Shown: positions 37,351 through 46,919 of the stretch, in pieces
Layout of the letters: each line of letters opens with the position of its first letter
How positions within the stretch are numbered: position 1 is the first letter of the stretch
Origin: Azoarcus sp. DD4
GTDB taxonomy: Bacteria; Pseudomonadota; Gammaproteobacteria; Burkholderiales; Rhodocyclaceae
Reading direction: 5' to 3'
DNA: 64,000 bases
Assembly (NCBI RefSeq): GCF_006496635.1
Contig: NZ_CP022958.1
Span: 2,728,001 to 2,792,000 of the forward strand
The notes under the pieces: model-generated
What the model was told of the DNA's origin: nothing
The model's database searches: none
The model's input: the letters and a program-made list of their open reading frames with translations, nothing else
Program-made: the position numbers and the translations under genes

Positions 37351-40077
37351 ATGAGCAGCACGCGCAAGGTTTCCACCTATTGCTACCAGTGCGTCAATGG
37401 CCCGGACATGCTCACCGTCGAGGTGACGGACGGCGTGGCGACCACGGTGGCGCCCAATTTCGCCGCCAAGGGCTACCACCCGGCCGACGGCAAGGTGTGC
37501 GTCAAGCCCTACGGCCTGGTGCAGAAGATCTACAACCCCAACCGCATCCTCAAGCCGATGAAGCGGACCAACCCGAAGAAGGGCCGCGGCGAGGACCCGG
37601 GCTTCGTCGAGATCGAGTGGGAAGAAGCGCTGGACACCGTCGCCGCGCGGCTGAACGCGATCCGTGCCGAGAGCCTGGTCGACGAGGACGGCTACCCGCG
37701 GGTGGCCTTCACCACCGGCGGTGCGGCGACGCCCTATTTCTACATGGGCACCTTCGCCTCCTTCCTCGCCGCGTGGGGGCCGGTGGACCAGAGCCTGGGC
37801 GCCGGCGGCACGGTCAAGTGCTATCACACCGAGCATGTGTACGGCGAGCTGTGGCACCGCGCCTTCACCGTCTGCCCCGATACGCCGCGCTGCGAATACA
37901 TCGTTTCCTTCGGCAACAACATCGACGCCTCGGGCGGCGTCACCAGCGTGCGCCGCCATGCGGATGCGCGGGCGCGAGGCATCAAGCGGGTGCAGATCGA
38001 GCCGCACCTGTCGATCACCGGCGCCTCGGCGAGCGAATGGATACCGATCAAGCCGAAGACCGACCCGGCCTTCCTGTACGCGATGCTGCACGTGCTGCTG
38101 CACGAGCGCCCGCTGGCCGATCTCGACCGCCCCTTCCTCAAGGCGCGCACCGGCTCGCCCTACCTGGTCGGCCCCAAGGGCTTCTTCCTGCGCGACCCCG
38201 CCAGCCGCAAGCCGCTGATCTGGGACGCGGGCAGCCAGCGCGCGGTGCCCTTCGATACGCCGGGGGCCGATCCCGCGCTGCTCGGCCGCTACAGCCTGAG
38301 CGGGCTGGAAGTGGGCGCCGACGGCAAGGAGTGGATGCACGGCGCGGTCGAGGCGACCACCGCCTTCGAGGTGACGCGCGAGATGGTGGCGCCGCACACG
38401 CCGGAATGGGCGGCGCCGATCACCGACGTGCCGGCGACGACGATACGCCGCATCGCCAACGAGTTCGTCGATCACGCCCGCATCGGCGAGACCATCGAGT
38501 TCGAAGGCCGCACCCTGCCCTTCCGCCCGGTGGCGGTGATGCTGGGCAAGGGCGTGAACAACGGCTGGGGCGCCTACGAATGCGTGTGGGCGCGCACCAT
38601 GCTGATGGTGCTGGTGGGCGGGCTGGAGGTGCCGGGCGGGCTGCTCGGCAGCACGGTGCACATCTCCGGCATGGACTTCGACCGCATGGGCTCGGTCGCG
38701 CCCAGTCCGGACGGCTTCCTCGATTACCCCTTCAACCCCACCGACAAGGAACACTGGGCGGCGCAGCCGCAGGTGCGCCACGGCCACACCACGCTCATCC
38801 CCATCATCGGCGGCGGCCTCACCAGCCAGCTGATGGGCTCCACCGTGCTCAGCTGGATGCGCCTGCAGGGCCGCGCGGCCGACAGCTGGGGCCAGCCCAA
38901 GCCGCCCGACCTGTGGTTCGTCTATCGCTGCAACCCGAATATCTCGTTCTCCGAGACGGACAAGATGGGTGAGACGATGGCGACCTTCCCCTTCACCGTC
39001 GCCTTCTCCTACACCCAGGACGAGACCAACCACTTCGCCGACCTGGTGCTGCCCGAAGCCATCGACCTCGAAAGCACCCAGCTGATCCGCCTCGGCGGCA
39101 CGCACTACTTCGAGCAGTTCTGGGACAGCCAGGGCTGGGTGCTGCGCCAGCCGGTGGTGGAGCCGCGCGGCGAGGCCAGGGACTTCACCTGGATCTCGAC
39201 CGAGCTGGCCAAGCGCACCGGCCTGCTCGAGGCCTACAACACCATGATCAACATGGGCGCAGCCGGCCTGCCGCTGAAGACGGACAAGTACGACTTCTCG
39301 CTGGACGTGAGCAAGCCGCACACGGTGGAGGAAACCTGGGACGCGGTGTGCCGTGCCGCGAGCGTCGACGTGACCGACGGCGCCGCCAGCGACGGCCTCG
39401 CCTACTTCAAGGAAAACGGCTTCCGCGTCAAACCCTTCCCCAAGATCAACTGGTATCTCTACCCCAAGATGGAGGACATGGGTCTGCGCTTCGAGCTGCC
39501 CTACCAGGAACGCATCCTGCGCATCGGCCAGGAACTCGCCGCCCGCCTGCACGAGCAGGGCGTCACGTGGTGGGACCGCCAGCTGCACGAATACGAGCCT
39601 CTGCCGACCTGGAAAGACCTCAACAAGCTGTGGGCCGACGCCTACGAGCGCGCCTACAAGATCAAGGCCAGCGACTACCCGTTCTGGCTGCTGACCGCGC
39701 GCAGCATGCAGTACGCGTGGGGCGGCAACGTCAGCCTGCAGATGATCCGCGAGGTCGCGGCCAATGTCGCCGGCCACGACGGGATCATGATCAACGCCAG
39801 GGTCGCCGAGGAGATGGGCATCGCCCAGGGCGACCGCATCGAGGTCACCTCGCCGGTCGGTGTCACCAGCGGCCGCGCGCTGCTGCGCCAGGGCGTGCGG
39901 CCCGACACGGTGGTGATGGTCGGCCAGTTCGGCCACTGGAAAACGCCCTACGCCAAGGACCTCGACATGCCCAGCCTCAACAACCTGGTGCCGATGAACA
40001 TGGACCTGGTCGACGGCACCGGTTCGGCGGTCGACGCCGTCCTCGTCAAGATCAAGAAGATCGGGAGCAAACGATGA
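37351..40077 (+). CDS. padB: Molybdopterin oxidoreductase catalytic subunit, PadB-like
   Basis: The 908-residue protein belongs to the DMSO reductase family and, with the subunits that follow, resembles phenylacetyl-CoA:acceptor oxidoreductase of Thauera and Azoarcus in size and order. That enzyme oxidises phenylacetyl-CoA to phenylglyoxylate. Domains run from an N-terminal cluster region (CYQC at 11-14, Cys 50) through the bis-MGD core to a C-terminal MoCo-binding cap (WGGNVSLQMI, VTSPVGVTSGRALL). Cys 157 (TVKCYHTEH) may be the metal ligand. The usual third N-terminal cluster Cys is absent. There is no Tat signal, so it is probably cytoplasmic. Another arylacetyl-CoA or unrelated substrate is possible. 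Confidence 0.68.
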   Translation: MSSTRKVSTYCYQCVNGPDMLTVEVTDGVATTVAPNFAAKGYHPADGKVCVKPYGLVQKIYNPNRILKPMKRTNPKKGRGEDPGFVEIEWEEALDTVAARLNAIRAESLVDEDGYPRVAFTTGGAATPYFYMGTFASFLAAWGPVDQSLGAGGTVKCYHTEHVYGELWHRAFTVCPDTPRCEYIVSFGNNIDASGGVTSVRRHADARARGIKRVQIEPHLSITGASASEWIPIKPKTDPAFLYAMLHVLLHERPLADLDRPFLKARTGSPYLVGPKGFFLRDPASRKPLIWDAGSQRAVPFDTPGADPALLGRYSLSGLEVGADGKEWMHGAVEATTAFEVTREMVAPHTPEWAAPITDVPATTIRRIANEFVDHARIGETIEFEGRTLPFRPVAVMLGKGVNNGWGAYECVWARTMLMVLVGGLEVPGGLLGSTVHISGMDFDRMGSVAPSPDGFLDYPFNPTDKEHWAAQPQVRHGHTTLIPIIGGGLTSQLMGSTVLSWMRLQGRAADSWGQPKPPDLWFVYRCNPNISFSETDKMGETMATFPFTVAFSYTQDETNHFADLVLPEAIDLESTQLIRLGGTHYFEQFWDSQGWVLRQPVVEPRGEARDFTWISTELAKRTGLLEAYNTMINMGAAGLPLKTDKYDFSLDVSKPHTVEETWDAVCRAASVDVTDGAASDGLAYFKENGFRVKPFPKINWYLYPKMEDMGLRFELPYQERILRIGQELAARLHEQGVTWWDRQLHEYEPLPTWKDLNKLWADAYERAYKIKASDYPFWLLTARSMQYAWGGNVSLQMIREVAANVAGHDGIMINARVAEEMGIAQGDRIEVTSPVGVTSGRALLRQGVRPDTVVMVGQFGHWKTPYAKDLDMPSLNNLVPMNMDLVDGTGSAVDAVLVKIKKIGSKR

Positions 40078-40721
40078 CCCGCTACGTAATGGTCGCCGAC
40101 CTCAACCGCTGCGTCGGCTGCCAGACCTGTACCGCCGCCTGCAAGCACACCAACGCCACGCCGCCCGGCGTGCAATGGCGCAAGGTGCTGGATGTGGAGA
40201 TGGGCGAATACCCCAATGTCGAACGCCTGTTCATGCCGGTCGGCTGCCAGCACTGCTCCGATCCTCCTTGCATGGAGGTCTGCCCCAGCACCGCCACCGG
40301 CCAACGCAAGGACGGCATCGTCACCATCGACTACGACATCTGCATCGGCTGTTCCTACTGCGCGGTGGCCTGTCCCTACCAGGCGCGCTACAAGGTGGAA
40401 ACGCCGCGCTTCGCCTACGGTGACCAGCCGACCGAAACCGAGGCGATCCGCTTCGACGAGGGCCGCATCGGCGTCGCGCAAAAGTGCACCTTCTGTTCGG
40501 ACCGGGTCGATGCCGGCCTCGCCCGCGGCTTGAAGCCGGGCGTCGATCCCGACGCGACGCCGGCCTGCGCCAATGCCTGCATCGCCAACGCGCTCACCTT
40601 CGGCGACCTCGAAGACCCCGACAGCAACGTCTCGAAGCTGCTCACCGACAACACCTGGTTCCGCATGCACGAGGAACTGGGTACCGAGCCGGGCTTCTTC
40701 TACCTGTGGAACGAAAAATGA
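40074..40721 (+). CDS. padC: Four-cluster ferredoxin subunit, PadC-like
   Basis: The 215-residue protein carries sixteen cysteines in four [4Fe-4S] motifs: CVGCQTCTAAC, CQHCSDPPCMEVC, CIGCSYCAVAC, and CTFC with CANAC. This is the electron-transfer subunit of DmsB/NrfC type. It passes electrons between the catalytic and membrane subunits. Its start overlaps the padB-like stop (ATGA), and its stop overlaps the next start, so the three are translationally coupled. Confidence 0.88.
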   Translation: MTRYVMVADLNRCVGCQTCTAACKHTNATPPGVQWRKVLDVEMGEYPNVERLFMPVGCQHCSDPPCMEVCPSTATGQRKDGIVTIDYDICIGCSYCAVACPYQARYKVETPRFAYGDQPTETEAIRFDEGRIGVAQKCTFCSDRVDAGLARGLKPGVDPDATPACANACIANALTFGDLEDPDSNVSKLLTDNTWFRMHEELGTEPGFFYLWNEK

Positions 40722-41581
40722 ATCCTGCCAAGTTCGGACGTTTCGGCACCAGCCATCAGATCAGCTGGGACTGGCGTGCCGCAGCCAACTTCATCGGCGG
40801 CGGCAGCGGCTCCGCGCTGCTGCTGTTCGCCACCCTGACCGCCTATCCGGCGTCGCCGCCGCTGTGGGCGGTGCTCGCCGGGCTGGCGCTGATCGGTGCC
40901 GGCCTCGCCTGCGTGTGGGCCGAGATCGGGCGGCCGTGGCGCGCCTTCAACGTGCTCTTCCATCCGCAGACCTCGTGGATGACGCGCGAGGCCTATGTCG
41001 CGGCGCTGATCTTCCTGCTGTCGGTGGCGGCGCTGGCCACCGGCCTGGCGCTGCTGGCATATTCCGCGGGCGCGGCCGCCCTGCTCTTCCTCTACTGTCA
41101 GGGCCGCATCCTCAAGGCCGCGCGCGGCATTCCGGCCTGGCGGGAACCGGCGGTGGTGCGCCTGATCGTGGCGACCGGGCTGGTCGAAGGCTGTGCGCTG
41201 CTGCTCCTGCTGCAGAGCGCGTTCGCGGCGCTGCAGACGGAGATGCTCGGCGCGCTGCTGGTGCTGGTGCTGCTGCGTGCTGCCAGCTGGCTGCACTATC
41301 GCGCCCGGCTGCTCGCCTCCGATGCGCCGCAGTCGACCCGCCGCGCACTGGCGCCGGCGCAGCTCGGCCTGCTCCTGGCCGGTGCCGCGCTGCCGCTGCT
41401 GGCTGGCGGAGCCGCCCTGGTCTTGCCGCAGACGGTCGCGTTCGGCGTACTGGCCGCCATCGCCGCCGTGCTGCCCGGCTGGCACTTCAAGTTCCTGCTG
41501 GTGACGCGCGCGGCGCAGGTGCAGGGCTATGCGCTCGGCAACAAGCTGCGCCGCGGCCATCCGCTGGCGCAAGCGCGCTGA
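40718..41581 (+). CDS. padD: Membrane anchor subunit, PadD/DmsC-like
   Basis: The 287-residue protein has about eight hydrophobic segments and begins SWDWRAAANFIGGGSGSALLLF, consistent with a DmsC/NrfD-type quinone-reactive anchor. It would place the oxidoreductase at the inner face of the membrane and exchange electrons with quinone. The ATGA overlap with the ferredoxin subunit supports a three-subunit complex. Two hairpins downstream close the operon. Confidence 0.78.
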   Translation: MNPAKFGRFGTSHQISWDWRAAANFIGGGSGSALLLFATLTAYPASPPLWAVLAGLALIGAGLACVWAEIGRPWRAFNVLFHPQTSWMTREAYVAALIFLLSVAALATGLALLAYSAGAAALLFLYCQGRILKAARGIPAWREPAVVRLIVATGLVEGCALLLLLQSAFAALQTEMLGALLVLVLLRAASWLHYRARLLASDAPQSTRRALAPAQLGLLLAGAALPLLAGGAALVLPQTVAFGVLAAIAAVLPGWHFKFLLVTRAAQVQGYALGNKLRRGHPLAQAR

Positions 41582-41637
41582 GGCGACGCTCACCGTTTCC
41601 ATGACGGCGCAACGACCCCGGTCGAAGCGCCTTGCGC

Positions 41638-41667
41638 GGAGGGGCGGCTGCGCCCCTCCCGCCTTTT
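41638..41667 (+). terminator. Hairpin after padD, possible terminator
   Basis: GGAGGGGCG-GCTG-CGCCCCTCC forms a 9-bp stem (41638-41659), with TTTT four bases further on. The gap 41582-41783 holds no gene. It may act together with the stronger terminator at 41755. Confidence 0.5.
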
Positions 41668-41754
41668 CGATGACGACCTGAAACCGGTCCGGCTGCCCGG
41701 GCGGGAACTTCTACTGGCGCTTCAGCCTGTCTCCGCATTTCCCGCCCTTTTACT

Positions 41755-41784
41755 GCCCGTTCGCCTGGCGAACGGGCATTTTTT
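41755..41784 (+). terminator. Intrinsic terminator after the padBCD-like operon
   Basis: GCCCGTTCGCC and GGCGAACGGGC form a strong stem followed by ATTTTTT. It ends at the stop codon of the converging AraC gene. Confidence 0.85.
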
Positions 41785-42803
41785 CAGCCGCGCGCCAGGG
41801 TTTCCGACGGGCTTTCGCCGAAGCGGCGCTTGTAGGCCGTGGTGAAGTGGCCGAGATGGGAAAAACCCCAGTGCAGCGCTTCGCTGGTGACCGTGGTGTG
41901 GCCCGGCTCGGCCTCCAGCAGCGCGTCGCGCACCCGCTGCAGACGCACCTCGCGCAGGTAGTTCATCGGCGAACTGTTGCGAAAGCGCTTGAAGCCGGCG
42001 AACAGCGAGCGGCTGCTGACGCCCGCATGGGCGGCAAGGTCGACGATGGTGAGCGGCTCGTGTGCGTTGTCCTCGATGTAGCGCTCCACCCGCTTGACGA
42101 AGGCCGGCGCGATGGACGGCGCATCGCTGCACAACTGCTCGGTGTAGTTGTGCGGTTGGCACACCAGCAGCATCGAGATGAGCAACTGCTCGAACTGCGC
42201 GGCGAGCAAGGGGTAACGGTTGGTGGCGAGATCGTCGTCGGCGACGCTGTCGAGCTCGGTCATCAGCCAGCGCAGCGCCCGCATCCACTGCTGGCCCGCA
42301 ACGGTGTCGAGCGGCATGTCCATGCGGAAGTCGAGCGGTTTGCGCAGCGCATGGCCAAGGTGCTGCAGGCAATGGCGCTCCAGCACGTCTCGGTCGATGC
42401 GTACGAACAGCTTCTCGGTGCCCGCCTCGTGGCGCAGCGAGAAGGGACGGTGCGGGCTGGCCACGGTGGCGACGCGGCGGCTGGAGTTCACCACGATGTC
42501 GCCGCTGCGCAGGATCTCGGCGCCGCTGAGCGGCATCTGCACCAGCAGGAAATCGTCGAGGCAGCCCGGATCGACGGCGACGTGCGCACCATAGGTCATC
42601 CGGCCGATCCCCACGCCACGGATACGCTTGAAGCACATGCGGGCGTCTATCGACGCATGGCGGTCCACCAGTTTCAGGCTGTGCTCGCAGAACACCTGGG
42701 TGCCGCGCAGGCGGGCTTCGTCCACATCGCGCGTTTCGAACAGCGGAAAACGCGACAGCGCGGGATTGTCCGGGTCGGGGGTGGTTCCGGCATGAAGAAT
42801 CAT
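41784..42803 (-). CDS. AraC/XylS-family regulator, paralog 2
   Basis: The 339-residue protein is closely similar to the regulators at 35422 and 62919 along its whole length (RIRGVGIGRMTYG, EKLFVRIDRDVLERHC, NAHEPLTI). The C-terminal helices read VSSRSLFAGFKRFRNSSP and WGFSHLGHFTTAYKRRFGESPSETLARG. It converges with the padBCD-like operon and diverges from the YCF48 operon, both with XylS-like boxes. It probably activates one or both. Confidence 0.88.
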   Translation of the reverse strand: MILHAGTTPDPDNPALSRFPLFETRDVDEARLRGTQVFCEHSLKLVDRHASIDARMCFKRIRGVGIGRMTYGAHVAVDPGCLDDFLLVQMPLSGAEILRSGDIVVNSSRRVATVASPHRPFSLRHEAGTEKLFVRIDRDVLERHCLQHLGHALRKPLDFRMDMPLDTVAGQQWMRALRWLMTELDSVADDDLATNRYPLLAAQFEQLLISMLLVCQPHNYTEQLCSDAPSIAPAFVKRVERYIEDNAHEPLTIVDLAAHAGVSSRSLFAGFKRFRNSSPMNYLREVRLQRVRDALLEAEPGHTTVTSEALHWGFSHLGHFTTAYKRRFGESPSETLARG

Positions 42804-43252
42804 GAGTTCTCCTGCATCGTTGGTCTTCGCCTGGGGCGGCGCTTACGGCACCGCCGTGGTGGTGACGGCGCCAGGATCTGCACCGTCGGGGTGCCGTCGG
42901 CGCCAGCCTGGTGCAGCCGGCGGGCCGTCCGGTCGCGCTTGCCGCTGCTTTGAACGCGTCGGACGCCGTCGCAAGGTGCTTTAAGCAAGAACGATTCCAA
43001 AATAAATAAAGCACTCGGCGCGATGCGCGGTCCGCTCTTGCCGCCCCCCTTCAGCCATCCCTTCGCCGGTGCCATGACCGTCCTGCAAGTGCATCGGGAC
43101 AGTTCCGAAAACGCCTGCGCAGGCGCTTCCTGTTTGCCGTTGTCATTTTCTGAAAAAGCCTTTCCGAACAGCAGGATGGCCGTGTCGGCTGATGCCCGGC
43201 GGTCGTTTGCCGAAGGGTGCCGCCCGCCTTCGGGGGGTACCGCGGATTCACT

Positions 43253-43314
43253 TGCGCGCAAGGGATAAGGCTTGCGTTGCGTGGATAGTCCCGCGCACGG
43301 CCGGGCTCTAGCTT
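43253..43314 (+). promoter_or_regulatory. Paired XylS-like boxes and promoter of the YCF48-RND operon
   Basis: TGCG-N6-GGATA occurs twice, at 43253-43267 and 43273-43287, 20 bp apart. TAGCTT (43309-43314) follows after 22 bp. Between GGATA and GGATA the sequence shares GGCTTGCG with the mobB promoter. The rest of the 566-bp divergent gap 42804-43369 shows an AT-rich patch near 42985-43015, perhaps the AraC promoter, and no gene. Confidence 0.7.
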
Positions 43315-43369
43315 AGAGGGCACAAGAAGCCGCCTAGGCTTTGCCCCACAACAGACCTGACACAACGAC

Positions 43370-44452
43370 ATGGACCGCATGCCAGACCAGCTCGCTTCCC
43401 ACTCCCCGCCGCCCGCCGCGGCCGACTCCCCTGCCGCCCGGCACACCGGCCAGGCGCCGGCACGGTCGATGGGCGGCTACGTCGTCTCCGCCCTGCCCTG
43501 GGCCATCATCGGCGGCCTGCTGTGGGCCGGCCTCTTCGTCAAGCCGCAACCGGTCGGCGCGACGCTGCAGCCGCCCGTGCTGGAGCGCCGCGACCACTAC
43601 TACGGCATTACCGCTGCGGCCGAGGACCGCCTGCTGGCGGTCGGATCGGGCGGCAAGATCCTGCGCATCGATCCGGCTTCCCGGCAGGTCGAGCGCGTGC
43701 CGGTGCCGTCTGGGCAGACCTTGCAGGACATCGCAACCTGGGATGCCACGCGCGCGGTCGCGGTCGGCAACGACGGCGTGATCCTGGTGTCGGCCGACGG
43801 CGGCGCGAGCTGGCAGCAGGTTGCCGACGTGCCGCGCTCCGAGGTTGCCAACAAGCTCACCCGCATCGAGACCGGGGCGGACGGCATCGCCATCGCAAGC
43901 GGCGAGATGGGCGCGTTGCTGATGACCCGCGACTACGGTGCGACCTGGTCGCGGCTGCGCGACGAGGAGGATCTGGCCTGGAACGACGTGGCGCTCATCG
44001 GTGCCTCGCGCGTCGTGGTGGTCGGCGAGTTCGGCCGCATCCTGACCAGCGACGACGGCGGCGCCAGCTGGACCGAAACGCCCGCGCCGGTGGCGAGCTC
44101 GCTGATGGCGGTCGCCTTCCGCGATGCGGACCACGGCGTGGCGGTGGGCCTGGAGGGCGTAGTGCTCGAAACGCGCGACGGCGGCCGTAACTGGAGGGCG
44201 GCGGAGCTCGGCATCCACGACCACCTCTTCGACATCGCCTGGGATACGGCGCAGCAACGCTGGATCGGCTCCGGGGCGCTCGGGCGCTGGATCTCGGCCG
44301 ATGCCGACGCCGCCAGGTGGCAGACCGGCCGCCTCGACGAACGCGACCTGTCCTGGCACACGCGGGTGCTGCCGATCAAGGACGGAGCCTGGTTCGCCGG
44401 CGCCAACATCGGCCGCTGGGACGGCCGCGCCTGGACCACGCTGGGCAACTGA
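43370..44452 (+). CDS. YCF48-like beta-propeller protein with membrane anchor
   Basis: The 360-residue protein has a single membrane segment (about residues 38-58) and then repeated blades of the YCF48/Hcf136 BNR type (SADGGASWQQV, TRDYGATWSRL, SDDGGASWTET, TRDGGRNWRA). The propeller should face the periplasm. Such proteins are often encoded beside RND, DUF1302 and DUF1329 genes, as here, and may assemble or stabilise the system. The ribosome site before the ATG is weak; a second ATG lies at 43379. Confidence 0.8.
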   Translation: MDRMPDQLASHSPPPAAADSPAARHTGQAPARSMGGYVVSALPWAIIGGLLWAGLFVKPQPVGATLQPPVLERRDHYYGITAAAEDRLLAVGSGGKILRIDPASRQVERVPVPSGQTLQDIATWDATRAVAVGNDGVILVSADGGASWQQVADVPRSEVANKLTRIETGADGIAIASGEMGALLMTRDYGATWSRLRDEEDLAWNDVALIGASRVVVVGEFGRILTSDDGGASWTETPAPVASSLMAVAFRDADHGVAVGLEGVVLETRDGGRNWRAAELGIHDHLFDIAWDTAQQRWIGSGALGRWISADADAARWQTGRLDERDLSWHTRVLPIKDGAWFAGANIGRWDGRAWTTLGN

Positions 44453-44496
44453 ACCGGGCCCGCTCCCGCATCTCACCCAAATCAGAGAGCAGAAAA

Positions 44497-46863
44497 ATGA
44501 TCGAACGCATAGCCGAGACATGTATCCGTCGGCGCAACTGGGTCGTGGGCGCGCTCGCCGTGCTGACCCTGGTCCTGTCGTGGTTCGCGCTGCATGTGGA
44601 AGTGCGCACCGTGTTCGAGGACATGCTGCCGTCGCGCCACGAGTACATCCAGACCCACCAGAAGTTCAAGGACACCTTCGGCGGCTCGAACATGGTCACG
44701 ATCATGGTCGAGGTGGACCAGGGCGAGATCTTCGACGCAAAGGTGCTCGACAAGGTGCGCACCATCACCCTCGGCCTGCGCGAGGTGTCGGCGGTCAATC
44801 CCTACCAGATCACCTCGCTCGCCTCCAAGAAGCTGAAGGAGGTGCGCGCCTCGACCGACGGCATCGAGACCAAGCCGCTGATGTGGCCCGACCTGCCCGC
44901 CAGCGCCGAGGCAATGGCAGCCCTGCGCGATTCGGTGCTGCGCAATCCGCTGGTGTACGGCCCCTATGTGTCCAAGGATCTGCAGGCGACGTTGATCACG
45001 GTCGACTTCATCGACCGCGAGGTGGACTACGCCACCGTGTTCCACGAGATCCGCGACCTGATCGCCCGCGTCGATGACGGCACGGTGAGCATCCGCGTGG
45101 TCGGTGACCCGATGCTGTACGGCTGGGTGAACCACTACGTGCCGGAGACGATCAACCTGATCGCCGCGGCGATGGCGCTGACCCTGGCGATGCTCTTCGT
45201 GCTGCTGCGTACCTGGCGCGGCGTGCTGCTGCCGCTGCTGGCCGGCGTGGTGAGCGCGATCTGGGCGCTGGGCATCTGCCACCTGCTGAAGGTGCATTTC
45301 GAACCGCTGGTGATCGTGGTGGCAATGCTGATCACCTCGCGGGCAGTGTCGCACTCGGTGCAGATCGTCAACCGCTTCGACGACGAACTGGCGGTGATCC
45401 CGCCCGACGCCGACAGCGCCCGCATTGCCGCCAAGGTGGCGCTCGCCGACCTCTTCCGCCCCGGCATGCTGGGCGTGATCGCCGACGCCGCCTGCATGGC
45501 GGTGGTGGCGCTGTCGCCCATTCCGATGCTGCAGAAGCTGACGCTGCTGTCGGTGGTGTGGGTGTCCACGCTGACGATCAGCGCGGTGATCCTGACCCCG
45601 GTGCTGCTGTCCTACATCCGCCGCCCGCACGGCACGGTGCATCCGGTGGATTTCGCGCCGATTCTGCGCAAGGTGCTCGATTTCGGCGTATGGATGGCGA
45701 CCTCGCGCTTCCGCTACGCGGTGATCGGCTGCAGCGTGGTGGTGATGGCGGTGTCGGGCTACTACGCCTTCCACCTGAAGGTGGGCGACGCCAACCCGGG
45801 TTCGCCCATCCTGTGGCCGGAGGCCAAGTACAACGTCGATTCGGCGGCCATCAACCAGCGCTTCCAGGGCGTGGACCGGATGTTCATCGTCATCGGCGAA
45901 GACGGCAAGGAAGGCCTGGTCAAGTCCAACGAAGTGCTGCACGCAATGAACAGCTTCCAGCGCTTCATCGAGGCCCAGCCCGAGGTCGGCGGCTCGCTGT
46001 CCATCGCCGACGTGATTCCGGTGGTCAACAGCACGCTGCGCGAGGGCAACCCGCGCTACCTGGAACTGGGCGAGAGCCAGGCGGTGAACGGCAGCCTGGT
46101 GGCCATCCTCGATTCGGTGTCCGAACCGGGCGACATGGACCGCTTCACCGACACCGCCTACGCCAACGGCGCGGTGACCATGATGTTCCGCGACCGCCAG
46201 GGCGAGACCATCCGCACCGCGGTGGCGCGCATCAAGGAGTTCATCGACACCCATCCGCTCACCGAGGGCAAGTGGCAGCTCGCCGGCGGGCTGATCGGGG
46301 TGATGGCGGCGGTGAACGAGGTGATCCTGTCCAGCCAGATCGAGCACATCGCGCTCGCACTCTTCGTGCTGGTGGTGATCTGCACCGTGGTCTACCGCTC
46401 CACCGTGGCCGGCATGTTGTTCATGGTGCCGGTGATCATCTCCAACACGCTCACCTTCAGCTTCATGGCCTGGAAGGGCATCGGCATGAACATCAACACC
46501 GTGCCGGTGGCCGCGCTGGGCATCGGCCTGGGCGTCGATTACGCCTTCTACGTGGCCGACCGCATCAAGGAAGAAATCGCCGCCGGCAGCACGCCGGAGC
46601 ACGCGATCCACGAGGCGCTGCACTCGGCCGGCATGGGCGTGCTGGTCACCGCCAGCGTGCTGATCTTCAGCACCCTGCTGTGGTGGGCCTCGTCGTTGCG
46701 CTTCCAGGCCGAGATGGGCCTGCTGATGGCGATCTGGCTCGGCGTCTCGGCCGCTTCGGCGCTGTTCGTGATGCCGTCGGTGATCTACGTCTTCCGCCCC
46801 GCCTTCATCTTCGGCCGCCAGGAGAAGCCCGTGCTCGCGGGCTTGCGCCCGGCCGCCGCCTGA
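44497..46863 (+). CDS. RND/MMPL-family transporter
   Basis: The 788-residue protein has the RND layout of two halves, each with one membrane helix, a large periplasmic loop and a helix bundle. Recognisable parts are FEDMLPSRHEYIQTHQKF after the first helix and LGIGLGVDYAFYVADRIKEE in the second bundle. It lacks a membrane-fusion partner gene and looks like the MMPL or hopanoid-transporter branch. It likely moves a hydrophobic compound across the periplasm with the next two gene products. GAGAG lies before the ATG. Confidence 0.88.
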   Translation: MIERIAETCIRRRNWVVGALAVLTLVLSWFALHVEVRTVFEDMLPSRHEYIQTHQKFKDTFGGSNMVTIMVEVDQGEIFDAKVLDKVRTITLGLREVSAVNPYQITSLASKKLKEVRASTDGIETKPLMWPDLPASAEAMAALRDSVLRNPLVYGPYVSKDLQATLITVDFIDREVDYATVFHEIRDLIARVDDGTVSIRVVGDPMLYGWVNHYVPETINLIAAAMALTLAMLFVLLRTWRGVLLPLLAGVVSAIWALGICHLLKVHFEPLVIVVAMLITSRAVSHSVQIVNRFDDELAVIPPDADSARIAAKVALADLFRPGMLGVIADAACMAVVALSPIPMLQKLTLLSVVWVSTLTISAVILTPVLLSYIRRPHGTVHPVDFAPILRKVLDFGVWMATSRFRYAVIGCSVVVMAVSGYYAFHLKVGDANPGSPILWPEAKYNVDSAAINQRFQGVDRMFIVIGEDGKEGLVKSNEVLHAMNSFQRFIEAQPEVGGSLSIADVIPVVNSTLREGNPRYLELGESQAVNGSLVAILDSVSEPGDMDRFTDTAYANGAVTMMFRDRQGETIRTAVARIKEFIDTHPLTEGKWQLAGGLIGVMAAVNEVILSSQIEHIALALFVLVVICTVVYRSTVAGMLFMVPVIISNTLTFSFMAWKGIGMNINTVPVAALGIGLGVDYAFYVADRIKEEIAAGSTPEHAIHEALHSAGMGVLVTASVLIFSTLLWWASSLRFQAEMGLLMAIWLGVSAASALFVMPSVIYVFRPAFIFGRQEKPVLAGLRPAAA

Positions 46864-46919
46864 ACCTGTTCTCCGTCTCTCAGCGCAGCACCTATTCGAC
46901 TCACCCCAAGGGAGCATCC

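Noticed and set aside
36952..39936. A 994-codon open frame on the minus strand across the padB-like gene
   Set aside because: It lies antisense to a gene with clear family motifs and coupled neighbours; its translation is rich in Arg, His and Gly with no recognisable domain. It is a by-product of GC-rich third codon positions.
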